Source: an uncultured Tenacibaculum sp. (lineage in GTDB: Bacteria; Bacteroidota; Bacteroidia; Flavobacteriales; Flavobacteriaceae). From it: a stretch of 64,000 nt of DNA. A program made the translations under genes and the position numbers. Location: assembly GCA_947493285.1 (NCBI GenBank), contig CANLQH010000002.1, positions 514,062-578,061 of the forward strand, given 5' to 3'. Under the pieces are notes generated by a model, which saw nothing but the letters and a program-made list of their open reading frames with translations, had not been told where the DNA came from and searched no databases. This document shows, in pieces, positions 15,121-24,530 of the stretch. The stretch's first letter is position 1, and each line of letters starts with the position of its first letter.

Positions 15121-16767
15121 ATGAACAATTTTTCTTTTTTCAACCGAAAAAACATTCAAAAAGAACTACAAACAACCGATTTTGATATTTTAATTATTGG
15201 AGGGGGAATTACAGGTGCAGGTATTGCTTTAGATGCTGCATCAAGAGGAATGAAAGTTGCTTTAGTTGAAAAAAATGATTTTGCTTCGGGTACTTCTAGT
15301 AAGTCAACAAAGTTAATTCACGGTGGTTTACGTTACTTAAAACAATTCGATTTTTGGTTAGTAAAAGAAGTAGGTACCGAGCGTGCAATTGTTCATAAAA
15401 TAGCTCCGCATTTAGTTATTCCAGAAAAAATGATTTTACCTTTAATCGAAGGTGGAACATACGGTTCTTGGTTAACTTCAATTGGTTTAAAAGTATACGA
15501 TGTTTTAGCCTCGGTAGAAGGAGATGATAAACGTAAAATGTTAGATAAAGAGGAAGCTTTACAAAAAGAACCTTTACTACCAGAAAGTATTTTAAAAGGA
15601 GCTGGTTACTATGCCGAATATCGTACAGATGATGCTCGTTTAACTATTGAAATTTTAAAAACCGCAAGTCAGTACGAAGCACAAATACTTAATTATACAA
15701 AAGCGGATGCGTTTATTTATGAAGATAAACGTGTAGTTGGCGCTAAAGTTACTGATGCTTTTTCTAACGAAAGTTATGATATTAAAGCAAAGTATGTTGT
15801 AAATGCTGCTGGACCTTGGGTAGATGAATTACGTCAAATAAACAACTCTAAAATTGGCAAGCGATTACATTTAACAAAAGGAGTTCACTTGGTGGTACCT
15901 CATGAAAAACTACCTGTAAAACAATCGGTGTATTTTGATGTTCCTGATGGACGTATGATGTTTGCTATTCCTCGTGGAAAAGTTACTTATTTTGGTACTA
16001 CAGACACCAATTTTCAACAAGATAAAAACAAAGTTGAAACAAGTATTGTAGATGCTGCTTATTTAGTAGAAGCTGTAAATAATATGTTTCCTGATATTAA
16101 CTTGAGTATAAATGATATTCAATCGTCATGGGCAGGTTTACGACCTTTAATTCATGAAGAAGGTAAATCTGCTTCAGAGCTTTCTCGTAAAGATGAAATT
16201 TTTGTTTCCGATACTAAATTAATCTCTATTGCTGGTGGTAAATTAACTGGATATCGTAAAATGGCAGAACGCATTGTTGACTTAGTTGCTAAGAAAATGA
16301 AGCGCCGTTTTGAAGTGGAATTTGACCCTATTCAAACAGAAGATATTATTTTAGCAGGAGGTCCGTTTCAAAATTATAAATCGGTAAATATTTATATTAA
16401 ACAGGTTTATAAAAATTTAAAAAACTACGGATTTACCAAAACTGATGCTGCTTATTTAGTTCATAATTATGGTAAGCAAACCGATATTGTTTTAGATAAA
16501 TTTGATGAACTTAAAGATGAGGATAATCAACTACGTTTATTAAAAGCAGAAGTTTGGTTTACGGTTCAACATGAAATGACATGTACTCCTACCGACTTTT
16601 TTATGCGTAGAACTGGTCGTTTATTCTTTGACAAACCAAGTGTAGACAATTATAAATCAGTAATTTTAAAAGAATTTTCTTCTTATTTTAATTGGTCTGA
16701 GTCTGAAATTAAAGCTCATCAGCAAGAATTAGAAGCTAAAATTAACTTAACTCTAAATTTTAACTAA
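15121..16767 (+). CDS. glpD: FAD-dependent glycerol-3-phosphate dehydrogenase
   Basis: 548 residues from ATG 15121. The FAD dinucleotide motif is DFDILIIGGGITGAGIALDAASRG, followed by FASGTSSKSTKLIHGGLRYL, the family signature. FGTTDTNF and ISIAGGKLTGYRKMAE belong to the substrate and FAD domain, and the C-terminal DAO_C domain contains FTVQHEMTCTPTDFFMRRTGRLFF. It oxidises glycerol-3-phosphate to dihydroxyacetone phosphate at the membrane and feeds electrons to quinone. gpsA, which runs the opposite direction of the same interconversion, is 3 kb away. Alone in its transcript. Confidence 0.95.
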   Translation: MNNFSFFNRKNIQKELQTTDFDILIIGGGITGAGIALDAASRGMKVALVEKNDFASGTSSKSTKLIHGGLRYLKQFDFWLVKEVGTERAIVHKIAPHLVIPEKMILPLIEGGTYGSWLTSIGLKVYDVLASVEGDDKRKMLDKEEALQKEPLLPESILKGAGYYAEYRTDDARLTIEILKTASQYEAQILNYTKADAFIYEDKRVVGAKVTDAFSNESYDIKAKYVVNAAGPWVDELRQINNSKIGKRLHLTKGVHLVVPHEKLPVKQSVYFDVPDGRMMFAIPRGKVTYFGTTDTNFQQDKNKVETSIVDAAYLVEAVNNMFPDINLSINDIQSSWAGLRPLIHEEGKSASELSRKDEIFVSDTKLISIAGGKLTGYRKMAERIVDLVAKKMKRRFEVEFDPIQTEDIILAGGPFQNYKSVNIYIKQVYKNLKNYGFTKTDAAYLVHNYGKQTDIVLDKFDELKDEDNQLRLLKAEVWFTVQHEMTCTPTDFFMRRTGRLFFDKPSVDNYKSVILKEFSSYFNWSESEIKAHQQELEAKINLTLNFN

Positions 16768-16785
16768 TCACTATACATATTTTAA

Positions 16786-16815
16786 TTGTTTGATAGCAAA
16801 AGAATTATATCTTTG
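16786..16815 (+). promoter_or_regulatory. Bacteroidota-type promoter of the 166-residue secreted protein gene
   Basis: TTG (16786-16788), 19-base spacer, TATCTTTG (16808-16815), 55 bases before the ATG. Both elements and the spacing fit the TTG-N17-23-TAnnTTTG consensus. Confidence 0.6.
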
Positions 16816-16870
16816 GCCTCGCTTAAAAAATTACCCAAGAGGTTCAAGTACAATTAATAATTGATGTAAA

Positions 16871-17371
16871 ATGAGATTAAAGCTATTTGTATTTTTATTT
16901 GTAGTAACCAGTTTTGTAGCTAAAAGCCAAACAAGTAATATTTTATCAGGTTCTGATTATCAAAATATTAAAATAAACAATGTTATTATAACTGATCTTA
17001 AGAAAGCTAAAGGGAAAAAAGCTTCTGTTGAAAAACTATTAGGTGCAGCTACTTCTTTTACTAAAGATGAAAATGAGATTTACCATTATTTTAAATTCAA
17101 TGGTTTATCTGTTGATTTTGTTATGAGAGGCAAACCATATATAGAATCTTTTGAAATTAACAACAATCAAGCTTCGATTACTATAAAAGGCACAACTGTT
17201 ACTGTAGGTGATAATATTAGCAAACTTGGTGATGTAGTTTTTATGGTTGCTAGAAATGGTGATAAAAGTATCTTATTTACAGATTGTGAAGACTGTGATA
17301 GCTTTGTTAATATTGAATTTGATCAAGGTACAAACGTAATAACTAAGATTAGTTATATGGATATGTCTTAA
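16871..17371 (+). CDS. Exported protein of unknown function
   Basis: 166 residues with a signal peptide (MRLKLFVFLFVVTSFVAKS). The mature part is a beta-rich domain in which KKAKGKKASVEKLLGAATSFTKDENEIYHYFKFNGLSVDFVM and TVTVGDNISKLGDVV have the rhythm of small periplasmic proteins that monitor a pair of strands around a helix, loosely like SmpA/BamE-type folds. I do not recognise the family. A CEDCDSF motif near the C terminus holds two cysteines. It has its own promoter and ends in a shared terminator. Confidence 0.7.
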   Translation: MRLKLFVFLFVVTSFVAKSQTSNILSGSDYQNIKINNVIITDLKKAKGKKASVEKLLGAATSFTKDENEIYHYFKFNGLSVDFVMRGKPYIESFEINNNQASITIKGTTVTVGDNISKLGDVVFMVARNGDKSILFTDCEDCDSFVNIEFDQGTNVITKISYMDMS

Positions 17372-17390
17372 GGTATAATTTATATAAATA

Positions 17391-17425
17391 AAAAAGCTGC
17401 TTAATTAAAATTAAGTAGCTTTTTT
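17391..17425. terminator. Bidirectional terminator between convergent genes
   Basis: Imperfect stem AGCTGCTTAAT / ATTAAGTAGCT with one G.T pair, flanked by A5 and T6 runs, between the exported protein and the MFS transporter gene. Confidence 0.8.
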
Positions 17426-17426
17426 A

Positions 17427-18695
17427 TTACTCTAATTTTTCATGAGCTTCTAAATCTTTAGTTAAATCTAACTTTCGTAGTGTAGGATTTATTATTCCTG
17501 TAGTTATCACTGTTAATAAAGTCATCGTTCCACCAAAAACTACCGCGGTTACTGTTCCCATTAACTTTGCAGTTACACCACTCTCAAAAGCTCCTAATTC
17601 GTTAGAAGAACCTACAAACATAGAATTTACTGACGCTACTCTACCACGCATGTGGTCGGGTGTTTTTAATTGTAAAATTGTTTGACGTATTACCATTGAA
17701 ACTCCGTCGGTAACTCCGCTAAAAAATAAAGCTACAATCGATATCCAAAAAACAGATGATAATCCGAATACGATAATACATATACCAAAGCCAAAAATAG
17801 CGGCTAATAACTTCATTCCAGCATTTTTACTAATTGGTATGTATGCGGTTATTAACATCGTTAAAAAAGCTCCTATGGCTGGTGCAGCACGTAAAGCTCC
17901 GAACCCTTCAGGACCAACTTTTAATATATCTTGGGCATACACTGGTAATAAAGCAATTGCCCCACCAAAAAGTACCGAAATCATATCTAAAGTAATCGCT
18001 CCTAAAATTGCTTTGGTTTTAAAAACAAAACGGACTCCTTCTTTTAAACTCTGCATTACAGGTTCTCCTATTTTCGGATTTAAAATAGGTTTCCTCTTTA
18101 TAAAAAATACTATTAAAAATGAAAATAAAACCAATCCAAAAACGATACATAACGACCAATGAACTCCCATCCATGAAATGGTAAATCCTGCAAAAGCAGG
18201 TCCTAATACTGAAGCTATTTGCCAAGTAGAACTACTCCAAGTAGCAGCATTAGGGTAAAGTTTTTTAGGAACGATTAAAGCTATTAAAGAAAATATAGTT
18301 GGTCCAAAAAACGAACGTAAAAATCCTCCGAAAAATACCAAAGCATAAATTGCATATAACACCGTGTTGGTTTCCCAACCTTCAATAAAACTTGGTAAGG
18401 TTAAAAAGAACAAGCCTAAGCTTATTAATGAAAATGCTCCAATGCAAAGTGCTAATAAATTTCGTTTTTCTTTCTGATCTACAATATGACCGGCAAATAA
18501 TGCCATTGATACAGCTGGAATTACTTCCATTAAACCTATAATTCCTAACGATAGCGGATTTTTAGTAATGCTATATACTTGCCATTCAATGATAATAAAT
18601 TGCATAGACCATGCAAAAACCAGCAAGAATCTAACTAAAAGAAAAATATTGAACTCCTTAATTCGCAATGACGCGTACGGATCTTTTTTTTCCAT
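17427..18695 (-). CDS. Major facilitator superfamily exporter
   Basis: 422 residues with about twelve hydrophobic helices. The sequence VDQKEKRNLLALCIG after helix 2 is the cytoplasmic loop typical of MFS drug and siderophore exporters of the EntS/MFS_3 type; MRGRVASVNSMFVGSSNELGAFESG in the second half is also characteristic. Substrate unknown. The start codon lies three bases after the stop of the ACT-domain gene, so the two are co-transcribed. Confidence 0.85.
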   Translation of the reverse strand: MEKKDPYASLRIKEFNIFLLVRFLLVFAWSMQFIIIEWQVYSITKNPLSLGIIGLMEVIPAVSMALFAGHIVDQKEKRNLLALCIGAFSLISLGLFFLTLPSFIEGWETNTVLYAIYALVFFGGFLRSFFGPTIFSLIALIVPKKLYPNAATWSSSTWQIASVLGPAFAGFTISWMGVHWSLCIVFGLVLFSFLIVFFIKRKPILNPKIGEPVMQSLKEGVRFVFKTKAILGAITLDMISVLFGGAIALLPVYAQDILKVGPEGFGALRAAPAIGAFLTMLITAYIPISKNAGMKLLAAIFGFGICIIVFGLSSVFWISIVALFFSGVTDGVSMVIRQTILQLKTPDHMRGRVASVNSMFVGSSNELGAFESGVTAKLMGTVTAVVFGGTMTLLTVITTGIINPTLRKLDLTKDLEAHEKLE

Positions 18696-18698
18696 TTA

Positions 18699-19358
18699 TT
18701 AGTTTAATTTTAAATCCATTAAAATGGCAAAAGTTTCGTTTACATCTTGCTCTTTTACAACAATCGTCATTTCGTGAGTTGTAGATATTACTTCTTGTAC
18801 CGCAATATTTGCCCAAGCAAATTGCTTTAAAATGAAATAATAAACTCCTGATTGCTCTAAATTGTCTTTAGGAAGCTTTATTGTTATTGATGCTAAATCA
18901 TTAACATTGTTAATTACGGTTTCTTTCTGAAAAATTTCTTCAACAAAAGGTTGTAAATTTTTACTGGTAACAATATTTGTTTCAAAAATTCCTTGCGATA
19001 CCGTTAAAAAATAGTCGTTACTATCAGCTGACTTACTTAAAATTTTAGCGATTTCTTTTAATAAAGAAGGTGTATTTTTAAAAGTATAATCACATAAATC
19101 AGAACGAACAATTACATCTCCTAAATCAAGGGCTAATTTTTTTATGTTTCTTCGTACTCTTAATTCATTTGCAGGAGAAAGTCTATTAATCGCCATCATT
19201 ACTGCACCTACCTTTACTTCCTTTTTTAAAAGTTTAGAAACATCTGGTAATATTACTCTTGCAAGTGATGATACATTAATCAATTTTTCGTTTAAAGCTT
19301 CTTCAATAAATGGTGTTTTACGAATCGTAATTTCAACAGCTTCTTGAATGGTTTTCAT
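18699..19358 (-). CDS. ACT-domain protein with N-terminal winged-helix-like region
   Basis: 219 residues. The N-terminal 70 residues (SSLARVILPDVSKLLKKEVKVGAVMMAINRLSP) look like a small helical DNA-binding or dimerisation module. Two ACT-like repeats follow, about 75-140 and 150-218, the second with SGVYYFILKQFAWANIAVQEVISTTHEMTIVVKEQDVNETFAIL, very like the ACT pair of aspartate kinases. There is no kinase domain. It may sense an amino acid; the ligand cannot be told from sequence. First gene of an operon with the MFS exporter. Confidence 0.7.
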   Translation of the reverse strand: MKTIQEAVEITIRKTPFIEEALNEKLINVSSLARVILPDVSKLLKKEVKVGAVMMAINRLSPANELRVRRNIKKLALDLGDVIVRSDLCDYTFKNTPSLLKEIAKILSKSADSNDYFLTVSQGIFETNIVTSKNLQPFVEEIFQKETVINNVNDLASITIKLPKDNLEQSGVYYFILKQFAWANIAVQEVISTTHEMTIVVKEQDVNETFAILMDLKLN

Positions 19359-19451
19359 AGTTGTTTGATTTTAAACGAAAAGTAATAAAAATAAACTTAA
19401 TGATAAATATTAAACTTAATAAATTATTCAGAAGATATCATACAAAAAAGT

Positions 19452-19480
19452 TTGTCAATCAGAATTTTAAATTAAATTTG
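19452..19480 (+). promoter_or_regulatory. Strong consensus promoter before a 31-codon ORF
   Basis: TTG (19452-19454), 18-base spacer, TAAATTTG (19473-19480): a full match to the Bacteroidota promoter consensus. It points to the short ORF at 19498 and toward the 3' end of gpsA. Confidence 0.6.
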
Positions 19481-19497
19481 TTGGCATTGGTTATTAA

Positions 19498-19593
19498 ATG
19501 CAAAACCAACACAACTCAATTGTAGAAGCGATTGATGAGAGACTTCTTTTTATTAAGAAGGATTATTTGTACAAATGCAAACAACTAATCTAA
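19498..19593 (+). CDS. Possible 31-residue small protein
   Basis: An ATG 18 bases after a consensus promoter opens a 31-codon frame, MQNQHNSIVEAIDERLLFIK... ending KCKQLI. Its last codons overlap the antisense 3' end of gpsA. The peptide is charged and amphipathic, without a signal or membrane helix. The promoter position supports transcription, but the frame is too short to be sure it is translated; an antisense RNA to gpsA is an alternative. Confidence 0.35.
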   Translation: MQNQHNSIVEAIDERLLFIKKDYLYKCKQLI

Positions 19594-20580
19594 TCTATTT
19601 GTTAACTTAAAAAACTCATCTTTCGCTTCTTTTTTATCGTATAACACGTTATACACAGCATCGATAATAGGAGTTTTTGCACCGTTTTTTTGATTGATTT
19701 CGTAAGCGCTTTTTGTAGCATAATAACCTTCGGCTACCATACTCATTTCAAACATAGCAGACTTTACGGTATACCCTTTTCCAATCATATTTCCGAACAT
19801 TCTATTTCTACTAAAAACAGAATATCCTGTAACTAATAAATCACCTAAGTAAGCAGAGTTATTAATGTTACGTTTCATTTTATGTACCTTTTTAATAAAA
19901 CGTTTCATTTCACGAATTGCATTACTCATTAATACAGATTGGAAATTATCACCATACCCTAAACCATGAGCTATACCTGCAGCAATTGCATAGATGTTTT
20001 TTAACATTGCTGCATATTCGGTACCAATAATATCATCAGATATTTTAGTTTTAATATATCTACCAGCAATATATTTACTTAAGTTCTTTGCTTTTTGTTC
20101 GTCTTGGCAAGCCAATGTTAAATACGATAAACGTTCCATTGCCACTTCTTCTGCATGACATGGACCTGTGATTACTCCAATATTTTCAAAAGGAACATTA
20201 TGAATATCATGAAAATGTTCGCCTACGATTAATCCTGTTTCTGGAACGATTCCTTTTATTGCAGAAAAAATTACTTTGTTTTCAAGAGATACATTCAGTT
20301 TTTCTAGTTCAGTTTTTAAAAATGCGGATGGAATTGCGAAAATTAATATATCATAATTATCAACAATATAATTCATATCATCCGATAAATCTAACTGCTC
20401 CGGATGTAGTTCTGCAGAACTTAAATAATTAGGATTGTGTTTATTACGTTTTATATGTTCTAAAGCATACACACTACGCATATACCAACCTATAGTTTCA
20501 AGGTTTTCAGATAACATTTTAACAATAGCTGTAGCCCAACTTCCTCCACCTAATACTGCAATTTTAGCTTGTTTACTCAT
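19585..20580 (-). CDS. gpsA: NAD(P)-dependent glycerol-3-phosphate dehydrogenase
   Basis: 331 residues, the family length. The Rossmann loop AVLGGGSWATAIVKML (about 8-23), the GVITGPCHAEEVAMERLS motif, and the catalytic lysine in EYAAMLKNIYAIAAGIAHGLGYGDN (about 188-212) are all present. It reduces dihydroxyacetone phosphate to sn-glycerol-3-phosphate for phospholipid synthesis. It is monocistronic and its 3' end overlaps a possible short ORF on the other strand. Confidence 0.96.
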   Translation of the reverse strand: MSKQAKIAVLGGGSWATAIVKMLSENLETIGWYMRSVYALEHIKRNKHNPNYLSSAELHPEQLDLSDDMNYIVDNYDILIFAIPSAFLKTELEKLNVSLENKVIFSAIKGIVPETGLIVGEHFHDIHNVPFENIGVITGPCHAEEVAMERLSYLTLACQDEQKAKNLSKYIAGRYIKTKISDDIIGTEYAAMLKNIYAIAAGIAHGLGYGDNFQSVLMSNAIREMKRFIKKVHKMKRNINNSAYLGDLLVTGYSVFSRNRMFGNMIGKGYTVKSAMFEMSMVAEGYYATKSAYEINQKNGAKTPIIDAVYNVLYDKKEAKDEFFKLTNRLD

Positions 20581-20647
20581 TTTGTTTAGTTTTCTAGTAC
20601 GAATTTAAGAAATCTAAGAACGAATGCCTAAAGCAACCCTTAATTAT

Positions 20648-20655
20648 TATATTTG
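20648..20655 (+). promoter_or_regulatory. -7 box that fixes the flippase start
   Basis: TATATTTG covers an in-frame TTG at 20653, so that codon is upstream of the transcript. The next in-frame start is the TTG at 20677. Confidence 0.55.
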
Positions 20656-20676
20656 CGTCAATTAAACCCATTCTTT

Positions 20677-22131
20677 TTGAGTGCATTAAAACGTTTTTTA
20701 AAAGACACTGTTATTTACGGAATAGCTGCTGTTTTACCTAGAGCAATCAACATTTTATTAGTTCGTTTACATACAGATACTTTAAGTGCTGATAAATTTG
20801 CTGTAAATACCATGTATTATGTATATGCAGCCTACTTTAATGCATTATTAACTTACGGAATGGAAACTGCTTTTTTTCGGTTTTTCTCCAAAGAAAAAGA
20901 CAAAGGAAAAATTGTATCTACCTCATTTATTAGTTTATTAATTACAACGTTAGTTTTTATAATAATCACTTTATTTTATAGTGAACAAATAGCTTTATTT
21001 TTTGGTTTTAAAAATCCGTTATTTTTTCAAATACTAATTCTAACACTTACACTAGATACCTTAGTTGTTATTCCTTTTGCATATTTAAGAGTGACTAATA
21101 GACCTATAAAATTTACAGTTTATAAAATTATAAACATTATCATTTTTGCTACACTTAATGTTTTCTTTTTGTGGTTTGTTCCTTATGCAAATCGAAAAGG
21201 AATTTCTTTACCAAATAGTTTAGTTACTTATGTAGAAAATCAACCTCAAGTAATCCATATTTTTGTTGCTGGATTAGTAGCTAGTGCTATAACTTTTATC
21301 TTATTATTACCAACGCTCTTTAAGTTTAAAATCACTTTTGATTTTCAATTATTAAAAAAGATGTTACGATATAGCTTACCTATAATGATAGGTAGTTTAG
21401 CATTTGTTACTAATGAAAATTTAGATAAGTTATTATTGGGTGATATGGTTGGCGAAAAGCAAATGGGTATCTATGCTGCTTGTTATAAATTGGGTGTTTT
21501 TATGACGCTTTATATTATGGCTTTTCGTTTAGGAGCTGAACCTTTTTTCTTTAATCAAGCTGATAAAAAAAATGCAAAACAAACATACAGTACCATACTA
21601 ACTTGGTTTACTTTATTTGGAGCATTATTTATGTTAATAATAGTTGGGTTTATCGATGTTTTTGCTTCTTTTTTATTGAAAAGTGATGAATATTTTGAAG
21701 CGCTAGAAATTGTACCGATCATATTATTAGCAAACTTATTTTTAGGAATTTATAACAACTTATCTATCTGGTATAAATTAACAGATAAAACTAAATTCGG
21801 GATGTATTTTTCGATATTCGGAGCAATAATTACCATTGGATTTAATTTAATTATGATTCCAAAAATTGGTTTTTTAGCATCTGCTTTAGCAACTTTAATA
21901 GCTTATGGAGTAATGATGTTGATATCTTATTTAATTGGTAAAAAACATTACCCTGTTCCGTACGAACTAAAAAAAGTAAGTAGTTATATTGTATTAACTA
22001 CTCTTTTATCTGGAATATCTTTTCTTTATTATAGAGAAAACTATATAATTTCTGTAGGATTCATTTTCTTATTTTTAGGATGGATTTATTACAATGAAAA
22101 AACAATGATTCAACAACTTTTGAAACGATAA
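20677..22131 (+). CDS. Polysaccharide/lipid-linked oligosaccharide flippase (Wzx/MATE-like)
   Basis: About 484 residues from TTG 20677 (MSALKRFLKDTVIYGIAAVLPRAINILL). Twelve to fourteen hydrophobic helices are spread over the chain, with the MATE/Wzx fold features AVLPRAINILLVRLHT in helix 1 and YSLPIMIGSLAFVTNENLDKLLLGDMVG in helix 7. It probably flips lipid-linked saccharides across the inner membrane. It is immediately upstream (3 bases) of dut; this pairing is typical of Flavobacteriaceae. The TTG start is supported by the promoter box at 20648-20655. Confidence 0.85.
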   Translation: MSALKRFLKDTVIYGIAAVLPRAINILLVRLHTDTLSADKFAVNTMYYVYAAYFNALLTYGMETAFFRFFSKEKDKGKIVSTSFISLLITTLVFIIITLFYSEQIALFFGFKNPLFFQILILTLTLDTLVVIPFAYLRVTNRPIKFTVYKIINIIIFATLNVFFLWFVPYANRKGISLPNSLVTYVENQPQVIHIFVAGLVASAITFILLLPTLFKFKITFDFQLLKKMLRYSLPIMIGSLAFVTNENLDKLLLGDMVGEKQMGIYAACYKLGVFMTLYIMAFRLGAEPFFFNQADKKNAKQTYSTILTWFTLFGALFMLIIVGFIDVFASFLLKSDEYFEALEIVPIILLANLFLGIYNNLSIWYKLTDKTKFGMYFSIFGAIITIGFNLIMIPKIGFLASALATLIAYGVMMLISYLIGKKHYPVPYELKKVSSYIVLTTLLSGISFLYYRENYIISVGFIFLFLGWIYYNEKTMIQQLLKR

Positions 22132-22134
22132 ATT

Positions 22135-22566
22135 ATGAATGTACAAATCATTAACAAATCGAAACATCAAACACCTGCTTACGAAACAGAAGGTTCTGCA
22201 GGAATGGATTTACGTGCAAATATTGATGCTGCAATTACTTTAAAACCTTTAGAACGTGCTATTATAAAAACAGGTTTATTTATAGCATTGCCTGTCGGAT
22301 TTGAAGCTCAGGTTCGCCCAAGAAGCGGACTCGCTGCAAAAAAAGGTATTACGGTGTTAAATTCTCCTGGAACTGTAGATGCTGATTATCGTGGTGAAAT
22401 CGGAGTGATATTAGTAAACTTATCAAACGAAGATTTTATAGTTAACGATGGAGAACGTATTGCACAATTAGTTATTGCAAAACACGAACGTGTAAACTGG
22501 CAAGAAGTAGAAGTTTTAAACGAAACTGAACGTGGTACTGGTGGATTTGGCAGTACCGGTGTTTAA
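22135..22566 (+). CDS. dut: dUTP diphosphatase
   Basis: 143 residues with all five trimeric dUTPase motifs: [36 protein letters not shown] and the C-terminal [10 protein letters not shown]. It hydrolyses dUTP to dUMP and keeps uracil out of DNA. It is co-transcribed with the upstream flippase. Confidence 0.97.
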   Translation: MNVQIINKSKHQTPAYETEGSAGMDLRANIDAAITLKPLERAIIKTGLFIALPVGFEAQVRPRSGLAAKKGITVLNSPGTVDADYRGEIGVILVNLSNEDFIVNDGERIAQLVIAKHERVNWQEVEVLNETERGTGGFGSTGV

Positions 22567-22578
22567 TGGTTACTTTTG
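22547..22578 (+). promoter_or_regulatory. Promoter of the 49-residue PspC-like gene
   Basis: TTG (22547-22549), 21-base spacer, TACTTTTG (22571-22578). It partly overlaps the end of dut. Confidence 0.5.
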
Positions 22579-22601
22579 TAATCTAACAAAAAACAAAAAT
22601 T

Positions 22602-22751
22602 ATGATTTTAGGAGTATCAGATTGGTTAAGTTCAAAAATAAATGTAGAAGCGAAATTTATTAGAATTGGTTTCGTACTATCAGTTTTATTAGCTGGTTTC
22701 GGGATCGGTTTATACTTAATCTTATGGATTGTTAAATTATTATCTAAATAA
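22602..22751 (+). CDS. 49-residue PspC-like membrane protein
   Basis: A short frame, MILGVSDWLSSKINVEAK..., with one long hydrophobic helix (about 20-45: FIRIGFVLSVLLAGFGIGLYLILWIV) ending KLLSK. The WLSSKINVEAKFIRIGFVLS...GLYLILWIV pattern is the core of PspC-domain proteins, which sit in the inner membrane and respond to envelope stress. It has its own consensus promoter and a terminator. Confidence 0.75.
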   Translation: MILGVSDWLSSKINVEAKFIRIGFVLSVLLAGFGIGLYLILWIVKLLSK

Positions 22752-22771
22752 TATTTTTAACATTAGAATAT

Positions 22772-22804
22772 AAAAAAGCTGTTGATTTCTCAACAGCTTT
22801 TTTT
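22772..22804. terminator. Bidirectional terminator between the PspC-like gene and recA
   Basis: A 12-bp perfect stem AAAAGCTGTTGA / TCAACAGCTTTT with loop TTTC and flanking A and T runs. Confidence 0.9.
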
Positions 22805-22832
22805 GTAATAGTTAGAACTTTTAATTTAAAAC

Positions 22833-23840
22833 TTATTCTTGATTTTCAATAGCATCTTTTATTTTTCCTTCAAGTTCTTCCATCAATTCAGGGTTGTCTT
22901 TAATTAGGTTTTTAACCGCATCTCTACCCTGACCTAACTTAGTGTCTCCATAGCTAAACCATGAACCACTTTTCTTTATAATTCCATATTCTACACCAAT
23001 ATCTAAAACTTCACCAACTTTAGAAATTCCTTTTCCATACATAATATCAAATTCTGCAATTTGGAAAGGTGGTGCTACTTTATTTTTAACAACTTTTACT
23101 TTGGTACTGTTACCAATTACTCTATCGCCATCTTTAATTTGTGTTCTACGACGAATATCTAAACGAACAGAAGCATAAAATTTTAAGGCGTTACCACCGG
23201 TTGTCGTTTCTGGGTTACCAAACATAACTCCAATTTTTTCACGTAACTGGTTAATAAATATAACAGTACATTTAGTTTTACTAATCGTACCTGTTAATTT
23301 ACGTAATGCTTGAGACATTAAACGAGCGTGTAATCCCATTTTAGAATCTCCCATTTCACCTTCAATCTCAGATTTTGGTGTTAATGCAGCAACCGAATCG
23401 ACTACAACAATATCAACAGCACCCGAACGAATTAAATTATCAGCAATTTCTAATGCTTGCTCACCATGATCTGGTTGAGAAATAATTAAATTATCAGTAT
23501 CTACACCTAAACTTTCTGCATAAAAACGATCAAAAGCATGTTCTGCATCAATAAATGCAGCAATACCTCCAGCCTTCTGAGCTTCAGCAATTGCATGAAT
23601 AGTTAAGGTTGTTTTACCAGAAGATTCTGGTCCGTAAATTTCAATAACTCTTCCACGAGGATATCCTCCTACACCTAAAGCTAAATCTAATCCTAAAGAT
23701 CCTGATGAAATTGCATCAACATCTTCTACCTGACTATCACCTAACTTCATTACTGTACCTTTACCGTAAGTTTTATCTAACTTATCTAAAGTAAGTTGAA
23801 GCGCTTTTAGTTTTGCTTCTTTTTCTTTATCTGCTGCCAT
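22833..23840 (-). CDS. recA: Recombinase A
   Basis: 335 residues. Walker [10 protein letters not shown] (about 69-77), Walker B region [41 protein letters not shown], the DNA-binding loop [25 protein letters not shown] and the C-terminal acidic tail ([14 protein letters not shown]) are all as expected. It coats single-stranded DNA and drives homologous recombination. No recX follows; it ends at the shared terminator. No SOS box is recognisable in its upstream region. Confidence 0.98.
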   Translation of the reverse strand: MAADKEKEAKLKALQLTLDKLDKTYGKGTVMKLGDSQVEDVDAISSGSLGLDLALGVGGYPRGRVIEIYGPESSGKTTLTIHAIAEAQKAGGIAAFIDAEHAFDRFYAESLGVDTDNLIISQPDHGEQALEIADNLIRSGAVDIVVVDSVAALTPKSEIEGEMGDSKMGLHARLMSQALRKLTGTISKTKCTVIFINQLREKIGVMFGNPETTTGGNALKFYASVRLDIRRRTQIKDGDRVIGNSTKVKVVKNKVAPPFQIAEFDIMYGKGISKVGEVLDIGVEYGIIKKSGSWFSYGDTKLGQGRDAVKNLIKDNPELMEELEGKIKDAIENQE

Positions 23841-23927
23841 AAATCGTGTTAATTATTTTAATAATAAGAGTGGCTAAGTTATGAAAAACTGATGGTAATT
23901 TACTAGCTTTTTAGTATTCAATATTTG

Positions 23928-23935
23928 TAATTTTG
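23928..23935 (+). promoter_or_regulatory. -7 box of the rluE-like gene
   Basis: TAATTTTG lies 19 bases before ATG 23955. No TTG at the usual upstream distance is obvious. Confidence 0.45.
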
Positions 23936-23954
23936 TAATCCTTATTTTTTATCA

Positions 23955-24530
23955 ATGCAAACACATCAACATTTTATTATTCATAAACCTTATGGGTTTC
24001 TTTCTCAGTTTATTACCAATCAAAAAAAAGGTGGTAAACATAAAATGCTAGGAGAATTACATGATTTTCCTGAAGGAACCATGGCTGTAGGTAGATTAGA
24101 TGTAAAATCGGAAGGATTACTATTATTAACTACTGATGGAAGAGTAAGTGATTTTATTACCACTAGAGGTAAGGTTGAAAAAGAATATTATGTACAAGTT
24201 AACGGACAAATAACTGAAGAGAAAATTGAGCAATTAAGAAAAGGTGTTGAAATTGGTTTTGATGGAAAAAAATACCAAACAAAACCTTGCAAAGTAAAAC
24301 TAATTGATACTCCGGATTTTCCGGAACGATCTAAAAAAATACGTGATGATCGTCACGGGCCAACTAGCTGGATTTCAGTTATACTTACCGAAGGTAAGTT
24401 TCGACAAGTTCGTAAAATGACCTCAGCTGTAGATTGTCCTACGCTTCGTTTAGTACGTGTTCGTGTGGGAAATATTGAATTAGGTAAAATGGATTCTGGA
24501 GAAGTAATTGAGGTTGATGAGTTGGTTTAG
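23955..24530 (+). CDS. rluE: Large-subunit rRNA pseudouridine synthase, RluE-like (RsuA family)
   Basis: 191 residues. The catalytic aspartate is in GRLDVKSEGLLLLTTDG (D53 or so), and the downstream motifs KEYYVQV and EGKFRQVRKMTSAVDCPTLRLVRVRVGNIEL belong to the RsuA/RluE/RluF group. It lacks the N-terminal S4 domain, as in RluE, which modifies U2457 of 23S rRNA in E. coli; the exact site here is inferred. Its stop touches the convergent hypothetical gene, with no terminator in between. Confidence 0.88.
   Translation: MQTHQHFIIHKPYGFLSQFITNQKKGGKHKMLGELHDFPEGTMAVGRLDVKSEGLLLLTTDGRVSDFITTRGKVEKEYYVQVNGQITEEKIEQLRKGVEIGFDGKKYQTKPCKVKLIDTPDFPERSKKIRDDRHGPTSWISVILTEGKFRQVRKMTSAVDCPTLRLVRVRVGNIELGKMDSGEVIEVDELV

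Noticed and set aside
18350..18368. ATAACACCGTGTTGG inside the MFS gene as another attC-like arm
   Set aside because: There is no partner arm or complementary box, and it lies in a conserved coding region.
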